Assembly (NCBI RefSeq): GCF_003852315.1 | Contig: NZ_CP027762.1 | Coordinates: 2,895,501 to 2,959,500 of the forward strand | Source: Pseudomonas sp. LBUM920 | GTDB lineage: Bacteria > Pseudomonadota > Gammaproteobacteria > Pseudomonadales > Pseudomonadaceae | Reading direction: 5' to 3' | DNA: 64,000 nt | Part shown: piece after piece, positions 51,894 to 60,966 of the stretch | Numbering within the stretch: position 1 is the stretch's first letter | How the letters are laid out: every line of letters starts with the position of its first letter | Translations under genes and position numbers: made by a program | Notes under the pieces: model-generated | Told to the model about the DNA's origin: nothing | The model's database searches: none | Seen by the model: only the letters and a program-made list of their open reading frames with translations

Positions 51894-54593
51894 ATGAGCC
51901 AGACCATCACCCCTAGTCAACTGCAGCAATGGCTGTTCGACGGGCAGGAAATCGCCGTGTTCGACGTGCGCGAGCACGGGCAATACGGCGAAGCCCACCT
52001 GTTCCACGGGGTGAATTTGCCCTATAGCCGCCTGGAGCTGGAGGTCCGTCGCCTGGCGCCCAATCCTCAGGTGCGCCTGGTCATTTACGATCAGGACGGC
52101 GGCGAGGTGGCGGCGCGCACGGCGGCGCGGTTGCATGCGCTTGGCTACAGCCGCGTGCAGGTGCTGGAAGGCGGCGCCCAGGGGTGGCAAGCAGCGGGCT
52201 TGCAGCTGTTTGCCGGGGTGCACGTGCCGTCCAAAGCCTTTGGCGAATTGGTCGAAGAGGCCAGCCACACGCCCCACGTCACCGCCCAGCAATTGGCCGA
52301 ATGGCAGGCGCGTGGCGAGCCGTTGGTGGTGCTTGATGGGCGGCCGTTCGAGGAATACCGCAAGATGACCATTCCCGGTTCCATCTGCTGCCCGAATGGC
52401 GAGCTGGGGTATCGCGTGCATGATCTGGTGCCGGATGAGAGCACGCCGATTGTGGTCAACTGCGCCGGACGCACGCGCAGCATTATCGGCGCGCAGACGC
52501 TGATCAACCTCGGCTTGAAAAACCCGATCTATGCCCTGGAAAACGGCACCCAGGGCTGGTACCTGGAAGACTTTCAGCTGGAGCACGGCAGCACCCGGCG
52601 CTATGCCGAGCAGGTCAGCGGCGACTTGACCCGCCAGCGCCTGGCCGCGCGGCAGTTGGCCGAGCGGGCCGGCGTGGTGGATGTCTCGGCGGATCAGGTT
52701 CGAGGCTGGGCGGACGATGCGCAACGCAGCCTGTTCCTGTGCGACGTGCGCACCGCCCAAGAGTTTGCCGTCGGCAGCTTGCCGGGTTCCCAGCACACGC
52801 CGGGCGGGCAGTTGATCCAATCCACCGACCTGTACATCGGCGTGCGTCAGGCGCGCGTTGTGCTGGTGGACAGCGACGGCGTGCGTGCGCCGATTGTGGC
52901 CAGCTGGCTGCGCCAGCTGGGGCATGAGGCCTATGTGTTGAGCGGCGGTATCCACAGCGGCCTGGCCTTGCCGGTGCTGCAGCCGGTGGCGTATGAGCCA
53001 CTGCCGTTGATCAGTGTTCAGGCACTGGCGCTGGCATTGAACGACGTCAACCTGATCGACCTGCGCCCGAGCATGGTGTATCGCAAAGGGCATATTGCCG
53101 GCTCGCAGTGGTCGATTCGCTCGTTGCTCAAAACCGATCACCGGCCCTTGGTGCTGGTCGCGGATGATCCGGCGGTGGCGGCCTTTGCTGCCGAAGGCTT
53201 GTCGGCAAGGCTGCTGGACGGCGGCTTCGCGGCCTGGGCCGCCGCCGGTTTACCGGTCAATGAGGGCCCGCAAACTTTGCCCGACGCACAGTGCATCGAT
53301 TTCCTGTTTTTCACCCATGACCGTCACAGCGGCAACAAGGATGCCGCGCGCCAGTACCTGGCCTGGGAAATCGGCCTGTTGGCGCAGATGAGCGATGCCG
53401 AGATCGCCAGCCTCAAACCGCTGACGCCCGCCTCGCGGGTGCGCACGCGCTTGATCCACGCCGCGCGCACTGAAAAAGGCCACGGCGGCCGTGCCGTGAA
53501 TGTACCGATCACGCGGTTGAGCACGGTGCTGTTCGATAACCTGGCGCAAATGCGCGACGCCCGTGCCCGGCGCGACAGCGAACGTGTGCTGAGCTACGGT
53601 GCGCGCGGCAATCCCACGGCCCATGCCCTGGAGGATCTGGTCACCGAGCTGGAAGGCGGCTATCGCACGCGGCTCTACGGCACTGGCCTGGCGGCAGCGG
53701 CTCAGGTTTTTTTGGCCTACCTGCGCCCCGGCGATCATGTCTTGATCACCGACGCCGTGTATTCGCCCGTGCGCAAACTGGCCCGCGAGTTTCTCCAGCC
53801 GTTTGGCATCGACGTCAGCTATTTCTCACCCGATGGCAAGGGATTGGAAGCGCAGCTGCAAGCCAACACCAAGCTGGTGTACGCCGAGGTGCCCGGTTCT
53901 TTGCTGTATGAATTGTGCGATTTGCCTGCGATTGCGGCGCTGTGTAAGCCGCGCAATATCCTCTTGGCCGTCGACAATACGTGGGGCTCGGGCTACCTGT
54001 ACCGACCGCTGGCACTGGGCGCGGACATCTCGATCATGGCCCTGACCAAATACCTGGGCGGCCACAGCGACGTGATGATGGGCAGCGTCTGCACGACCGC
54101 TGCTGCCTGGCCGGCGTTGGGCAAAATGAGCGACACCTTCGGCAATGCGGTCAGCGCCGACGATGCCTACTTGATCCTGCGTGGCGCGCGCACCCTGGCT
54201 TCGCGCCTGGATGTGCACGAGCGCCAGGGCGTCGAAATTGCCCAGTGGTTGCAGGCGCAACCGCAGGTCAGGCGCGTGTTCCATCCGGCGTTGGCGGAGC
54301 ATCCAGGGCATGCGTTGTGGCGTCGGGATTTCAGCGGCAGCAATGGTCTGCTGTCGTTCGAACTGGCGAATGCGCACGCGGCTTACCTTGAGCGCTTTAT
54401 CGATGGCCTGCAGTTGTTCGGCCTGGGCGCGTCGTGGGGCGGCTATGAAAGCCTGGTCACCGTGGCAGACACGCGCGACCGTGAAAGCGCGACCGACCGG
54501 GCCTTGAACCCTGTGGTGCGCTTGCATATCGGCTTGGAAGACGTGGCGGCGCTGATCGAGGATCTGCAGCGCGGCTTTGCCCTGGCAGGCTGA
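51894..54593 (+). CDS. Four-rhodanese / cystathionine beta-lyase fusion protein
   Basis: An 899-residue soluble fusion. Residues 1-105, 125-232, 255-360 and 372-455 are four rhodanese domains. Only the second has the sulfur-carrying Cys (Cys190 in VNCAGRTRS); at this position the others read YDQDGG, DSDGVRAP and ADDPAVAA. Residues about 505-899 are a MetC-like PLP C-S lyase: YGARGNPTAHALEDLV, LAVDNTWGSGYLYRPLALGA and PLP Lys719 in IMALTKYLGGHSDVMMG. The lyase should release a thiol or persulfide plus a 2-oxoacid and ammonia, and the rhodanese arm could take the sulfur. Last gene of the operon, 27 bases after the GST gene. Confidence 0.9.
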   Translation: MSQTITPSQLQQWLFDGQEIAVFDVREHGQYGEAHLFHGVNLPYSRLELEVRRLAPNPQVRLVIYDQDGGEVAARTAARLHALGYSRVQVLEGGAQGWQAAGLQLFAGVHVPSKAFGELVEEASHTPHVTAQQLAEWQARGEPLVVLDGRPFEEYRKMTIPGSICCPNGELGYRVHDLVPDESTPIVVNCAGRTRSIIGAQTLINLGLKNPIYALENGTQGWYLEDFQLEHGSTRRYAEQVSGDLTRQRLAARQLAERAGVVDVSADQVRGWADDAQRSLFLCDVRTAQEFAVGSLPGSQHTPGGQLIQSTDLYIGVRQARVVLVDSDGVRAPIVASWLRQLGHEAYVLSGGIHSGLALPVLQPVAYEPLPLISVQALALALNDVNLIDLRPSMVYRKGHIAGSQWSIRSLLKTDHRPLVLVADDPAVAAFAAEGLSARLLDGGFAAWAAAGLPVNEGPQTLPDAQCIDFLFFTHDRHSGNKDAARQYLAWEIGLLAQMSDAEIASLKPLTPASRVRTRLIHAARTEKGHGGRAVNVPITRLSTVLFDNLAQMRDARARRDSERVLSYGARGNPTAHALEDLVTELEGGYRTRLYGTGLAAAAQVFLAYLRPGDHVLITDAVYSPVRKLAREFLQPFGIDVSYFSPDGKGLEAQLQANTKLVYAEVPGSLLYELCDLPAIAALCKPRNILLAVDNTWGSGYLYRPLALGADISIMALTKYLGGHSDVMMGSVCTTAAAWPALGKMSDTFGNAVSADDAYLILRGARTLASRLDVHERQGVEIAQWLQAQPQVRRVFHPALAEHPGHALWRRDFSGSNGLLSFELANAHAAYLERFIDGLQLFGLGASWGGYESLVTVADTRDRESATDRALNPVVRLHIGLEDVAALIEDLQRGFALAG

Positions 54594-54599
54594 GTGAAG

Positions 54600-54630
54600 A
54601 TCGCTCCCACGCAAGGTGGGAGCGATGCCT
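54600..54630. terminator. Bidirectional terminator after the sulfur operon
   Basis: ATCGCTCCCAC and GTGGGAGCGAT pair perfectly over 11 bp around GCAAG, followed by GCCTTTT. It lies between convergent genes. Confidence 0.8.
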
Positions 54631-54634
54631 TTTA

Positions 54635-55711
54635 TCAGTGCTTGACCGGCGTCGGCAGCGTCACCAGGCCGACGTAGCTGTCCCAGAACTTTTGCTGATC
54701 GACGCCAAATACCACCTTGGCTTTCTGCGTGCCAACCGGTGCACCTTTCTGGTAGCCCAGCGCACGGCCGTAGTCGGCGCCGAACGTTGCGTCCACATCC
54801 ACCCACAAATCGCGGGACTCGGTGACGATGTCCGGGCTGACCAGGAACAGCGCCGGCAAGCTGTCCCAGGTGAAGCTGTGGTAGCTGGGGTCTTTATCGA
54901 ACAGCGGGCCGAACTCGTGCTTGTACAGGTCGGCAATCGCGCCTTTTTGCGCAACCACGCGCTGGTACACCGACTTGTCGAAGGTGACTTTCTCGCACAC
55001 GTCATTCGGGAAAATCACGTGCTCAATGGGTGAGCGCAGGACGATCTTCGCCGCCTCCGGGTCGAACCACCAGTTGAATTCCGCCGCCGGTGTGGTGTTG
55101 CCCGGGATCTGGAACGCACCGCCCATGTACACGATGCGCTTGATCAGCGGCACGATGTCCGGCGCCGAGCGAATCGCCAGGGCGATATTGGTCAAGGGGC
55201 CGACGGCGAGGATCGTCACTTGATGGGGATTGGCGCGCACGCTTTGCACAATGAACTGCGCGGCGGTCTCGCTGCGCAGTTGGGTGTGCGTCGCCAGGCC
55301 ATCCGGTGGCGCGATCAACTGCGAGGGCGAGGCAGGGCGCGGGTTTTTGAACGCGCCCGGCCAACCCGCGCCAAACAGCGCTTTCTCTGCCTCGTAAGTG
55401 GCGTAGTCATGCAGCAGCGGGTAGGCGGCGCCGGAGTAGACGCCGACCTCTTTTTCCACGCCCATGCGTTCCACGGCCTTGAGGGCATCGACCTGTTCCT
55501 GGTCGACCCAGGCGTTGCCGCTGACCAGGGTCATGCCCAGCAGCTCGATGCGTTTTTGCGCCTGCAGCTGGGCGAGCATGATAAAGGCCTGGCCGTCATC
55601 GTTGAGCACGTTGAAGTCGGTGTCGAAGATGACTTTTTCCGCCGCGTGCGCGGTGCCGGCACACAGGCCGACCGCAACAAGCAGCGCACAGCTTTTAAAC
55701 AAACCTTGCAT
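54635..55711 (-). CDS. Exported nucleoside hydrolase
   Basis: A 358-residue inosine/uridine-type nucleoside hydrolase that splits the N-glycosidic bond to ribose and base. The signal peptide MQGLFKSCALLVAVGLCAGT ends near AHA-AEK. The Ca/ribose site is FDTDFNVLNDDGQ, a variant of the family's DTDxGxDD, with ILAVGPLTNIALAIR and a later EFNWWFDPEAA. It lies 28 bases after nicT and is probably cotranscribed with the nic genes. It could free nicotinate or nicotinamide from their ribosides in the periplasm; that role is an inference. Confidence 0.88.
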   Translation of the reverse strand: MQGLFKSCALLVAVGLCAGTAHAAEKVIFDTDFNVLNDDGQAFIMLAQLQAQKRIELLGMTLVSGNAWVDQEQVDALKAVERMGVEKEVGVYSGAAYPLLHDYATYEAEKALFGAGWPGAFKNPRPASPSQLIAPPDGLATHTQLRSETAAQFIVQSVRANPHQVTILAVGPLTNIALAIRSAPDIVPLIKRIVYMGGAFQIPGNTTPAAEFNWWFDPEAAKIVLRSPIEHVIFPNDVCEKVTFDKSVYQRVVAQKGAIADLYKHEFGPLFDKDPSYHSFTWDSLPALFLVSPDIVTESRDLWVDVDATFGADYGRALGYQKGAPVGTQKAKVVFGVDQQKFWDSYVGLVTLPTPVKH

Positions 55712-55739
55712 GGTGATTCATCCGCAGAAATTGTTGTTG

Positions 55740-57050
55740 TTAACGGTTCACCAGTTTCGCCGGCAAGGCGATGACCAGGAAGCTGCTGAGGATCAGGCAG
55801 CCGGCGAAAAACCACAAGGCGCCCGCGCTGCTGCCGGTGACGTCGATGGCCACGCCCATCAGCGAGTTGCTCACCAGGCCGGCGATGTTCGCCACCGAGC
55901 AGGCGAGGGCAAAGCCGGTGGCTGCTGCGGTGCCTTTGAGAAAGGTTGCCGGCAGGCTGAAAAACACCGGCACGGCGCCGATGATCGCGGCCGAGGCGAT
56001 GGCGAACAGCACCACCGTGGCCACCACGTTATGGGTAAAGAATGTGCTGGTGGCCATGGCGGCCGCACCGACCAGGAACGGCACAATAATGTGCCAGCGG
56101 CGTTCGCGATGTTTGTCGGAGCTGGCGCCGATCAACAGCATGCCGAGCAAGGCCGCCACGCTGGGTAATGCAGTCAGCATGCCGATATGGAACGTGTCGG
56201 TAATCCCGGCGTTGCGGATGAACGTCGGCATCCAGAACCCCATGGCGTAGGCGCTGAGCAGGATCGAGAAGTCGATACCGCCGAGCATCCACACTTTGAG
56301 GTTGAAGAAGCCGTCGCGGAAGCTGTGCTTGCTGCCTGTGGCATCGGCTTCGTCCTTGCGCAGCTCACTTTCGAGCAGGGCCTTGTCGTCGTCCGACAAC
56401 CATTTGGCTTGCTGGAAAGTATTGGGCAGCGCCCAGAAAGTCAGCACGCCGAGCAAAACGCTGGGCACTGCTTCGATCAGGAACAGCCACTGCCAGCCGC
56501 GCAGGCCACCCAGGTTGTCGAAGTGGCTCATGACCCAGCCGGACAACGGACCGCCGATCACGCTGGACAGCGGCAGCCCGATCATGAACAGCGCGATGAT
56601 GCGTCCGCGCCGATGCGTCGGGAACCAGGTGGTCAGGTAATACAACACACCCGGCAAAAACCCGGCTTCGGCGGCGCCGAGCAGAAAGCGCAGGATGTAG
56701 AACTGCGTGGTAGAGGTGACCAGCATGGTGCAGGCCGAGAGCAGGCCCCAGGTGATCATGATGCGCGCGATCCAGATTTTCGCGCCGACCCGTTCCAGCA
56801 CCAGGTTGCTCGGCACTTCAAAGATGATGTAGCCGACAAAAAACAAGCCGGCGCCAAGGCCGAACGCGGTTTCGCTGAAGTGCAGCTGGTCGAGCATCTG
56901 CAGTTTGGCGAAGCCGATGTTGATGCGGTCCAGGTAAGCGGCCAGGTAGCAGAAACACAGAAACGGAATCAGCTTCCAGGTGATCTTGTGGTAGAGCGTG
57001 GTGACGGGGTCGGCGACGGTGGTCGCGGGCGCTGCATTCGCAATGGGCAT
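55740..57050 (-). CDS. nicT: MFS transporter for nicotinate or a pathway intermediate (NicT-like)
   Basis: A 436-residue anion:cation symporter-type MFS protein with twelve transmembrane segments. YLDRINIGFAKLQMLDQLHF after helix 1, and the GAAEAGFLPGVLYYLTTWFP and HRRGRIIALFMIGLPLSSV segments, are typical of the family. NicT in P. putida belongs to it. It follows nicF on the same strand. The ATG at 57050 follows GGAGACACCCC; longer in-frame forms are unlikely. Confidence 0.85.
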   Translation of the reverse strand: MPIANAAPATTVADPVTTLYHKITWKLIPFLCFCYLAAYLDRINIGFAKLQMLDQLHFSETAFGLGAGLFFVGYIIFEVPSNLVLERVGAKIWIARIMITWGLLSACTMLVTSTTQFYILRFLLGAAEAGFLPGVLYYLTTWFPTHRRGRIIALFMIGLPLSSVIGGPLSGWVMSHFDNLGGLRGWQWLFLIEAVPSVLLGVLTFWALPNTFQQAKWLSDDDKALLESELRKDEADATGSKHSFRDGFFNLKVWMLGGIDFSILLSAYAMGFWMPTFIRNAGITDTFHIGMLTALPSVAALLGMLLIGASSDKHRERRWHIIVPFLVGAAAMATSTFFTHNVVATVVLFAIASAAIIGAVPVFFSLPATFLKGTAAATGFALACSVANIAGLVSNSLMGVAIDVTGSSAGALWFFAGCLILSSFLVIALPAKLVNR

Positions 57051-57181
57051 TGGGGTGTCTCCTGGCGGTGACTTATGGTTTTTATACAGCCGCTTTTGTT
57101 CCAGCACTTCGGAGTGCTGTAAAAGCGACTTCCAAAGGCAGTGTCAGAAGACTGAGATTTCCCTGTTAGAGGAGATCAAGT

Positions 57182-57268
57182 GTGGGAGCGGGCTTGCTCG
57201 CGAAAGCGGTGGATCAGTCAGTGCATTTTTGCCTGACAGACCGCCTTCGCGAGCAAGCCCGCTCCCAC
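57182..57268. repeat. REP doublet between nicF and nicT
   Basis: Facing REP units occupy the middle of the 294-bp nicF-nicT gap. Inside an operon such hairpins can stabilise the upstream message or reduce downstream expression. Confidence 0.92.
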
Positions 57269-57344
57269 ATTCGATTGCATTCCAAAGTGGGAGACGCTCA
57301 GTTTTTTCCGGACCACGCTCTTTGTCGTGGTTCCTGGTGAATCG

Positions 57345-57977
57345 TTATTGCTCCCTGAACTTGCTCATTGCCTCCTGCTTGCTCACCACGTCGCCATACT
57401 TGCTGTCGATGTCGAACAGATTGGCTTCGTGGGGCGCCGGGTGTCGGTCGCCGACGCATTCGCGCACGACGATGGTGCGAAACCCGTGTTGCACCGCATC
57501 CACCGCCGTGGCGCGAATGCAGCCGCTGGTGGAGCAGCCGGCCAGTACCACGGTGTCGATGCCTTGAGCGTGCAGCATCGGGGCCAGGCTGCTGCCGAAA
57601 AAGGCGCTGGCGTACTGCTTGGTGATCACCACCTCATCGTCCTGGGGCAGCACCTCGGCGCAGAACGCCGCCAGTGGGTTGCCCTCGACCATGTCTTTCA
57701 TCACCGGGGCTTTCTTGACCCAGATGCCGCCATCGGCGAAATGGCCGCGATGGTAGCGGATATTGGTGTGCACCACCGCAATCCCATGCTGGCGCGCAGT
57801 GGCCAGCAACTCGACGCTTTCGGCCACGGCCGTGACCACGCCCGGTGCGAACAATGGCGCGCCTTCGGTGGTGTAGCCCTGCATGAAGTCGATCATCAGC
57901 AGCGCGGCCTTTTTGCCGAAGCCGATGCGATTGCCCCAGACGCCTTGGTAGTTGGCGTCGGCAGATTGTTCGCTCAT
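57345..57977 (-). CDS. nicF: Maleamate amidohydrolase
   Basis: A 210-residue isochorismatase-fold amidase that hydrolyses maleamate to maleate and ammonia. The catalytic triad is Asp30 (LLMIDFMQGY), Lys120 (VVITKQYASAF) and Cys153 (AGCSTSGCIRATAVD), and the length matches NicF. It lies downstream of nicE with an 18-bp-repeat structure between, and its position in the nic cluster makes the call firm. Confidence 0.93.
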   Translation of the reverse strand: MSEQSADANYQGVWGNRIGFGKKAALLMIDFMQGYTTEGAPLFAPGVVTAVAESVELLATARQHGIAVVHTNIRYHRGHFADGGIWVKKAPVMKDMVEGNPLAAFCAEVLPQDDEVVITKQYASAFFGSSLAPMLHAQGIDTVVLAGCSTSGCIRATAVDAVQHGFRTIVVRECVGDRHPAPHEANLFDIDSKYGDVVSKQEAMSKFREQ

Positions 57978-58002
57978 TGGTTTTTCACCTCATTCTCTGC
58001 GT

Positions 58003-58262
58003 CGTGGCGCGCGGGTTAACTGTGGCTAGCGGGTTTACTGTGCCAAGCGGGTTTACTGTGGCGAGCGGGCTTGTCGTGGCGAGCGGGCTTGCCCCGCGTT
58101 GGGCTGCGAAGCGGCCCCAAAACCTGCCATGCGGTTTGCCTGACGAAACCCATTGCCTGGACGAGGGGCCGCTTCGCGCCCCAACGCGGGGCAAGCCCGC
58201 TCGCCACGACAAGCCCTCCAGCCACGACAGGCCCGCTTGGCACAGCAAGCCCGCCAGCCACG
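58003..58262. repeat. REP-like inverted repeat flanked by 18-bp tandem units, nicE-nicF gap
   Basis: Five units on the left (for example TGTGGCTAGCGGGTTTAC and CGTGGCGAGCGGGCTTGC, from 58003 to 58092) and four inverted units on the right (GCAAGCCCGCTCGCCACG and relatives, 58191 to 58262), all exactly 18 bp long. Between them is a long inverted repeat with CCCCGCGTTGGGCTGCGAAG. The structure fills the 294-bp nicE-nicF gap; there is no gene in it. Confidence 0.88.
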
Positions 58263-58271
58263 ACAGCATGT

Positions 58272-59024
58272 TCAGTACGCACCGGAGAGCAGGGCGCCGG
58301 CACCGGGCACGATAGGCTCCAAATCCAGGGCCTTGAGCATCGCGTAAGTAGTGGCGATGGCGGCAGTGAGCACCGGCTTGCCGGTTTGCGCCTCGACCTT
58401 GGCGACCACTGGCAACGACTGCATCTGCACGCAGGCCGAGAGCACGATCACATCGACGCCTTCCAGGTTCATGCCCGCGACGATGGCCGGCAGGTTGGCC
58501 GGGTCGTGGCGCGCAACCTGGAGGTTGTCGGGGATTTCCAGCGCCCGCCAGTCCACCACCTCAAAGCCCTCTTCGCGGATGTAATTCACCACCAGTTCGG
58601 TCAGCGGCTTCATGTACGGCGCGACGATGGCGATACGTTTAGCCCCCATGACCTTGAGGCCTTCGATCAGTGCGCCGGCGCTGGTGATCACCGGGGCGTT
58701 GGCGTCGTTATCGGCAGTGGCCTGACGCAGGCGCTGCTCGGATTTGCGGTGATAACCCAAGCCCATGGCCATGATCGCCACCAGGCAGGCGTACCCCAGC
58801 ACATCCACTTTGGCGTCGGACAGCTCAATGGCGCAGCGGTCGGACTCGCCGTCCATTGCCGCCAGTTCTTCCTTGCGCACCTGCTTCATGCGCATGCGGC
58901 TGGAGTGGAAAGTAAAACGCTCCGGGCGGATGGCCTGGCGCGCGTTGAGCATCGCCGGGATCTCGGTTTCCATGGTGGTGTTGGAACTCGGCACGATCTG
59001 GCCGATGCGGTAAAGCTTCTGCAT
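58272..59024 (-). CDS. nicE: Maleate cis-trans isomerase
   Basis: A 250-residue Asp/Glu racemase-superfamily enzyme converting maleate to fumarate. The catalytic cysteines are Cys80 (DVLGYACLVAIM) and Cys198 (VIVLSACVQMQSLP). MYRIGQIVPSSNTTMETEIP-type N-terminus is typical of maleate isomerases. It follows nicD by 14 bases. It delivers the carbon of the pyridine ring to the TCA cycle. Confidence 0.94.
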   Translation of the reverse strand: MQKLYRIGQIVPSSNTTMETEIPAMLNARQAIRPERFTFHSSRMRMKQVRKEELAAMDGESDRCAIELSDAKVDVLGYACLVAIMAMGLGYHRKSEQRLRQATADNDANAPVITSAGALIEGLKVMGAKRIAIVAPYMKPLTELVVNYIREEGFEVVDWRALEIPDNLQVARHDPANLPAIVAGMNLEGVDVIVLSACVQMQSLPVVAKVEAQTGKPVLTAAIATTYAMLKALDLEPIVPGAGALLSGAY

Positions 59025-59038
59025 GGTGGTCTCCGTTC

Positions 59039-59836
59039 TTAGTGGGTGAGGAAGTCGCCGAGGGCGTCGAAGAAGCCCTCGAGGTCATCCCACGGAATCA
59101 TGTGCCCGGCGTTGGGTACGCGCACGACCTGGAGGGCCGGTTGCAGGTTCTGGATTTCGGCGATGTCTTCATCGAGGATCACGCCGCCGCGCCCGGCTAC
59201 CATCAACAGGGCAGGGGCCTTGAGGTGAGGCAGGTCCTGATGAAAGTCCACCGTATGAAAGTCATTGAAGGCGCGCACGATGGCGGGCTCAAAGCAGGTG
59301 TGCAGCCATTCGGCGCGCAGTTGCAGTTGCTCGGGTGTCCAGGTGGCGCAGAAGGCGCGCATGGCCTGTGCATCCATCCCAACCAGGGATTGGCGGATCG
59401 AATCGACGTACCACGGCAATTTGCTCGGGTATTCACGACGACCGGGGCCGGACACTGGCGGGTCGATCAGCACCACACGGTTCACGCCTTGCGGATGCTT
59501 GACCGCACTGCGCACGGCAAAGCGCGCGCCCATGGAGTGGCCGACCAGGTGGTAACGGTCCAGCTTCAGTGCATCGGCGAATGCGCCGATGTCATCGCTG
59601 CAGGTCTCGGCGCTGTAATCCAGCTCGGGTCCGGTGGACGACAAGCCGCGCCCGCGTACATCCAGCACGTACGTGTCGAAGTGCGCGCCGAGGCGTTCGG
59701 CCACAAACCCCCAGGTAATCGCCGGGCTGGTGATGCCCGGAATCAAAATCAGCGCCGGGCCGCTGCCGCCGTAGCGCAGGTAGTGCTGGCGAATGCCGTT
59801 GGCCTGGACATTGCCGCCATAGAGAAAGGTGCTCAC
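59039..59836 (-). CDS. nicD: N-formylmaleamate deformylase
   Basis: A 265-residue alpha/beta hydrolase that removes formate from N-formylmaleamate. The nucleophile elbow is LVGHSMGARFAV, the acid probably lies in the MVAGRGGVILDEDIAEI region, and the His in VPNAGHMIPWDDLEGF. The GTG start overlaps the nicC stop by four bases, so the two are translationally coupled. Confidence 0.92.
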   Translation of the reverse strand: MSTFLYGGNVQANGIRQHYLRYGGSGPALILIPGITSPAITWGFVAERLGAHFDTYVLDVRGRGLSSTGPELDYSAETCSDDIGAFADALKLDRYHLVGHSMGARFAVRSAVKHPQGVNRVVLIDPPVSGPGRREYPSKLPWYVDSIRQSLVGMDAQAMRAFCATWTPEQLQLRAEWLHTCFEPAIVRAFNDFHTVDFHQDLPHLKAPALLMVAGRGGVILDEDIAEIQNLQPALQVVRVPNAGHMIPWDDLEGFFDALGDFLTH

Positions 59837-60966
59837 GCGGCCACCCCCGATTTCAGTGGCTGCGCGTACAGGTCATAGCCGTACACCCAGTCCGGGTCTT
59901 CCTGGGTGCGCAGCCACGTGTTGGCGTTGGACACTGCCTGCACGCGGGAGGCGCGTTCCTTGCGGTTGGCTTCGTAGAGCTGGAACGCGGTGCGGTAATC
60001 GCCGATGCCGGTTTCCTGCAGGCAGCGGGTGAGCATGGCGGCGTCTTCGATGGCCATGCCGGCGCCCTGGGCCATGTGCGGCTTCATTGGGTGGCAGGCG
60101 TCACCGAGCAGCACCAGGCGACCTCGGCTCCACAGTGGCAGCGGGTTGCGATTGCGCAGCGGCCATTTGGTTACGCTTTCGGTGGACTCGATCAGGGCCT
60201 GCACGGTGGGGTGGTAGCCCTGGAACGCCTCGAACATCTCTTCGCGGCTGCTGTCGACGAACGCGCCCTGGAAGTCCCATTCGGCATGCGGCACGCCAGT
60301 CACGTAGTAGTACTCGTCGCGTTTGCCGGTGGTGTAATACACCATCATGTGGCGGTCTTCGGTCCACCATTTGATGCAGTCTTCGAACGTGAGGTCGTAC
60401 TTGGCCAACTGGTCGCCACGGATCAATGCGCGGTGCGCGACCCAGCCGCTGTACAGCGGTTTTTCCACGCCGAGCAGTTCTTCACGAATCTTCGAGTTGA
60501 TGCCGTCGGCGCCGATCACGATGTCGGCATAAGTCACTTCGCCATCGGCGAAAGTCAGGCGCACCTGGGTGTCGGTTTCTTCGAGGGTTTCCAGGCGCTT
60601 GTTGAAGTGCAGGGTGCCGGGCTTGAGGGTGGACATCTGCAAGGCGTGCAAGTCGCCGCGGTGCACGGTGACATACGAGGCGCCGTAGCCGGTGAGCGGG
60701 ATGCGCGAGAGGTAGTCGCCGGTTTCGCCGCAACGGCTGAACCAATGCTCGGGGTGCGAGCCCATCAGGTCCAGCTGCTGTTCGATGCCCATGCGGCGGA
60801 AGATTTTCATGATGTTGGGGCCCATGTGGATCCCTGCGCCCAACCGGGAAAACTCCGGCGCTTGTTCGTAGATATCTACGTCAAAACCGGCTTGCTGCAA
60901 CAGGGTGGCGGCGGCGGCACCGCCCAGGCCGGCACCGACGATGGCGATTTTTTGAGTGCTTCCCAT
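59833..60966 (-). CDS. nicC: 6-hydroxynicotinate 3-monooxygenase
   Basis: A 377-residue FAD-dependent aromatic hydroxylase that turns 6-hydroxynicotinate into 2,5-dihydroxypyridine with loss of CO2, using NADH and O2. The FAD Rossmann motif is IAVGAGLGGAAAA-like at the N-terminus (VGAGLGGAAAATLLQQAGFD), and the second FAD motif is LLGDACHPMKPHMAQGAGMA. First gene of the left-running nic operon, divergent from nicX across palindromic GTATACGC sites. Confidence 0.95.
   Translation of the reverse strand: MGSTQKIAIVGAGLGGAAAATLLQQAGFDVDIYEQAPEFSRLGAGIHMGPNIMKIFRRMGIEQQLDLMGSHPEHWFSRCGETGDYLSRIPLTGYGASYVTVHRGDLHALQMSTLKPGTLHFNKRLETLEETDTQVRLTFADGEVTYADIVIGADGINSKIREELLGVEKPLYSGWVAHRALIRGDQLAKYDLTFEDCIKWWTEDRHMMVYYTTGKRDEYYYVTGVPHAEWDFQGAFVDSSREEMFEAFQGYHPTVQALIESTESVTKWPLRNRNPLPLWSRGRLVLLGDACHPMKPHMAQGAGMAIEDAAMLTRCLQETGIGDYRTAFQLYEANRKERASRVQAVSNANTWLRTQEDPDWVYGYDLYAQPLKSGVAA

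Noticed and set aside
51159..53141. A 660-codon open frame antisense to the GST and rhodanese-lyase genes
   Set aside because: High-GC shadow; the plus-strand genes have unmistakable domains and operon spacing.
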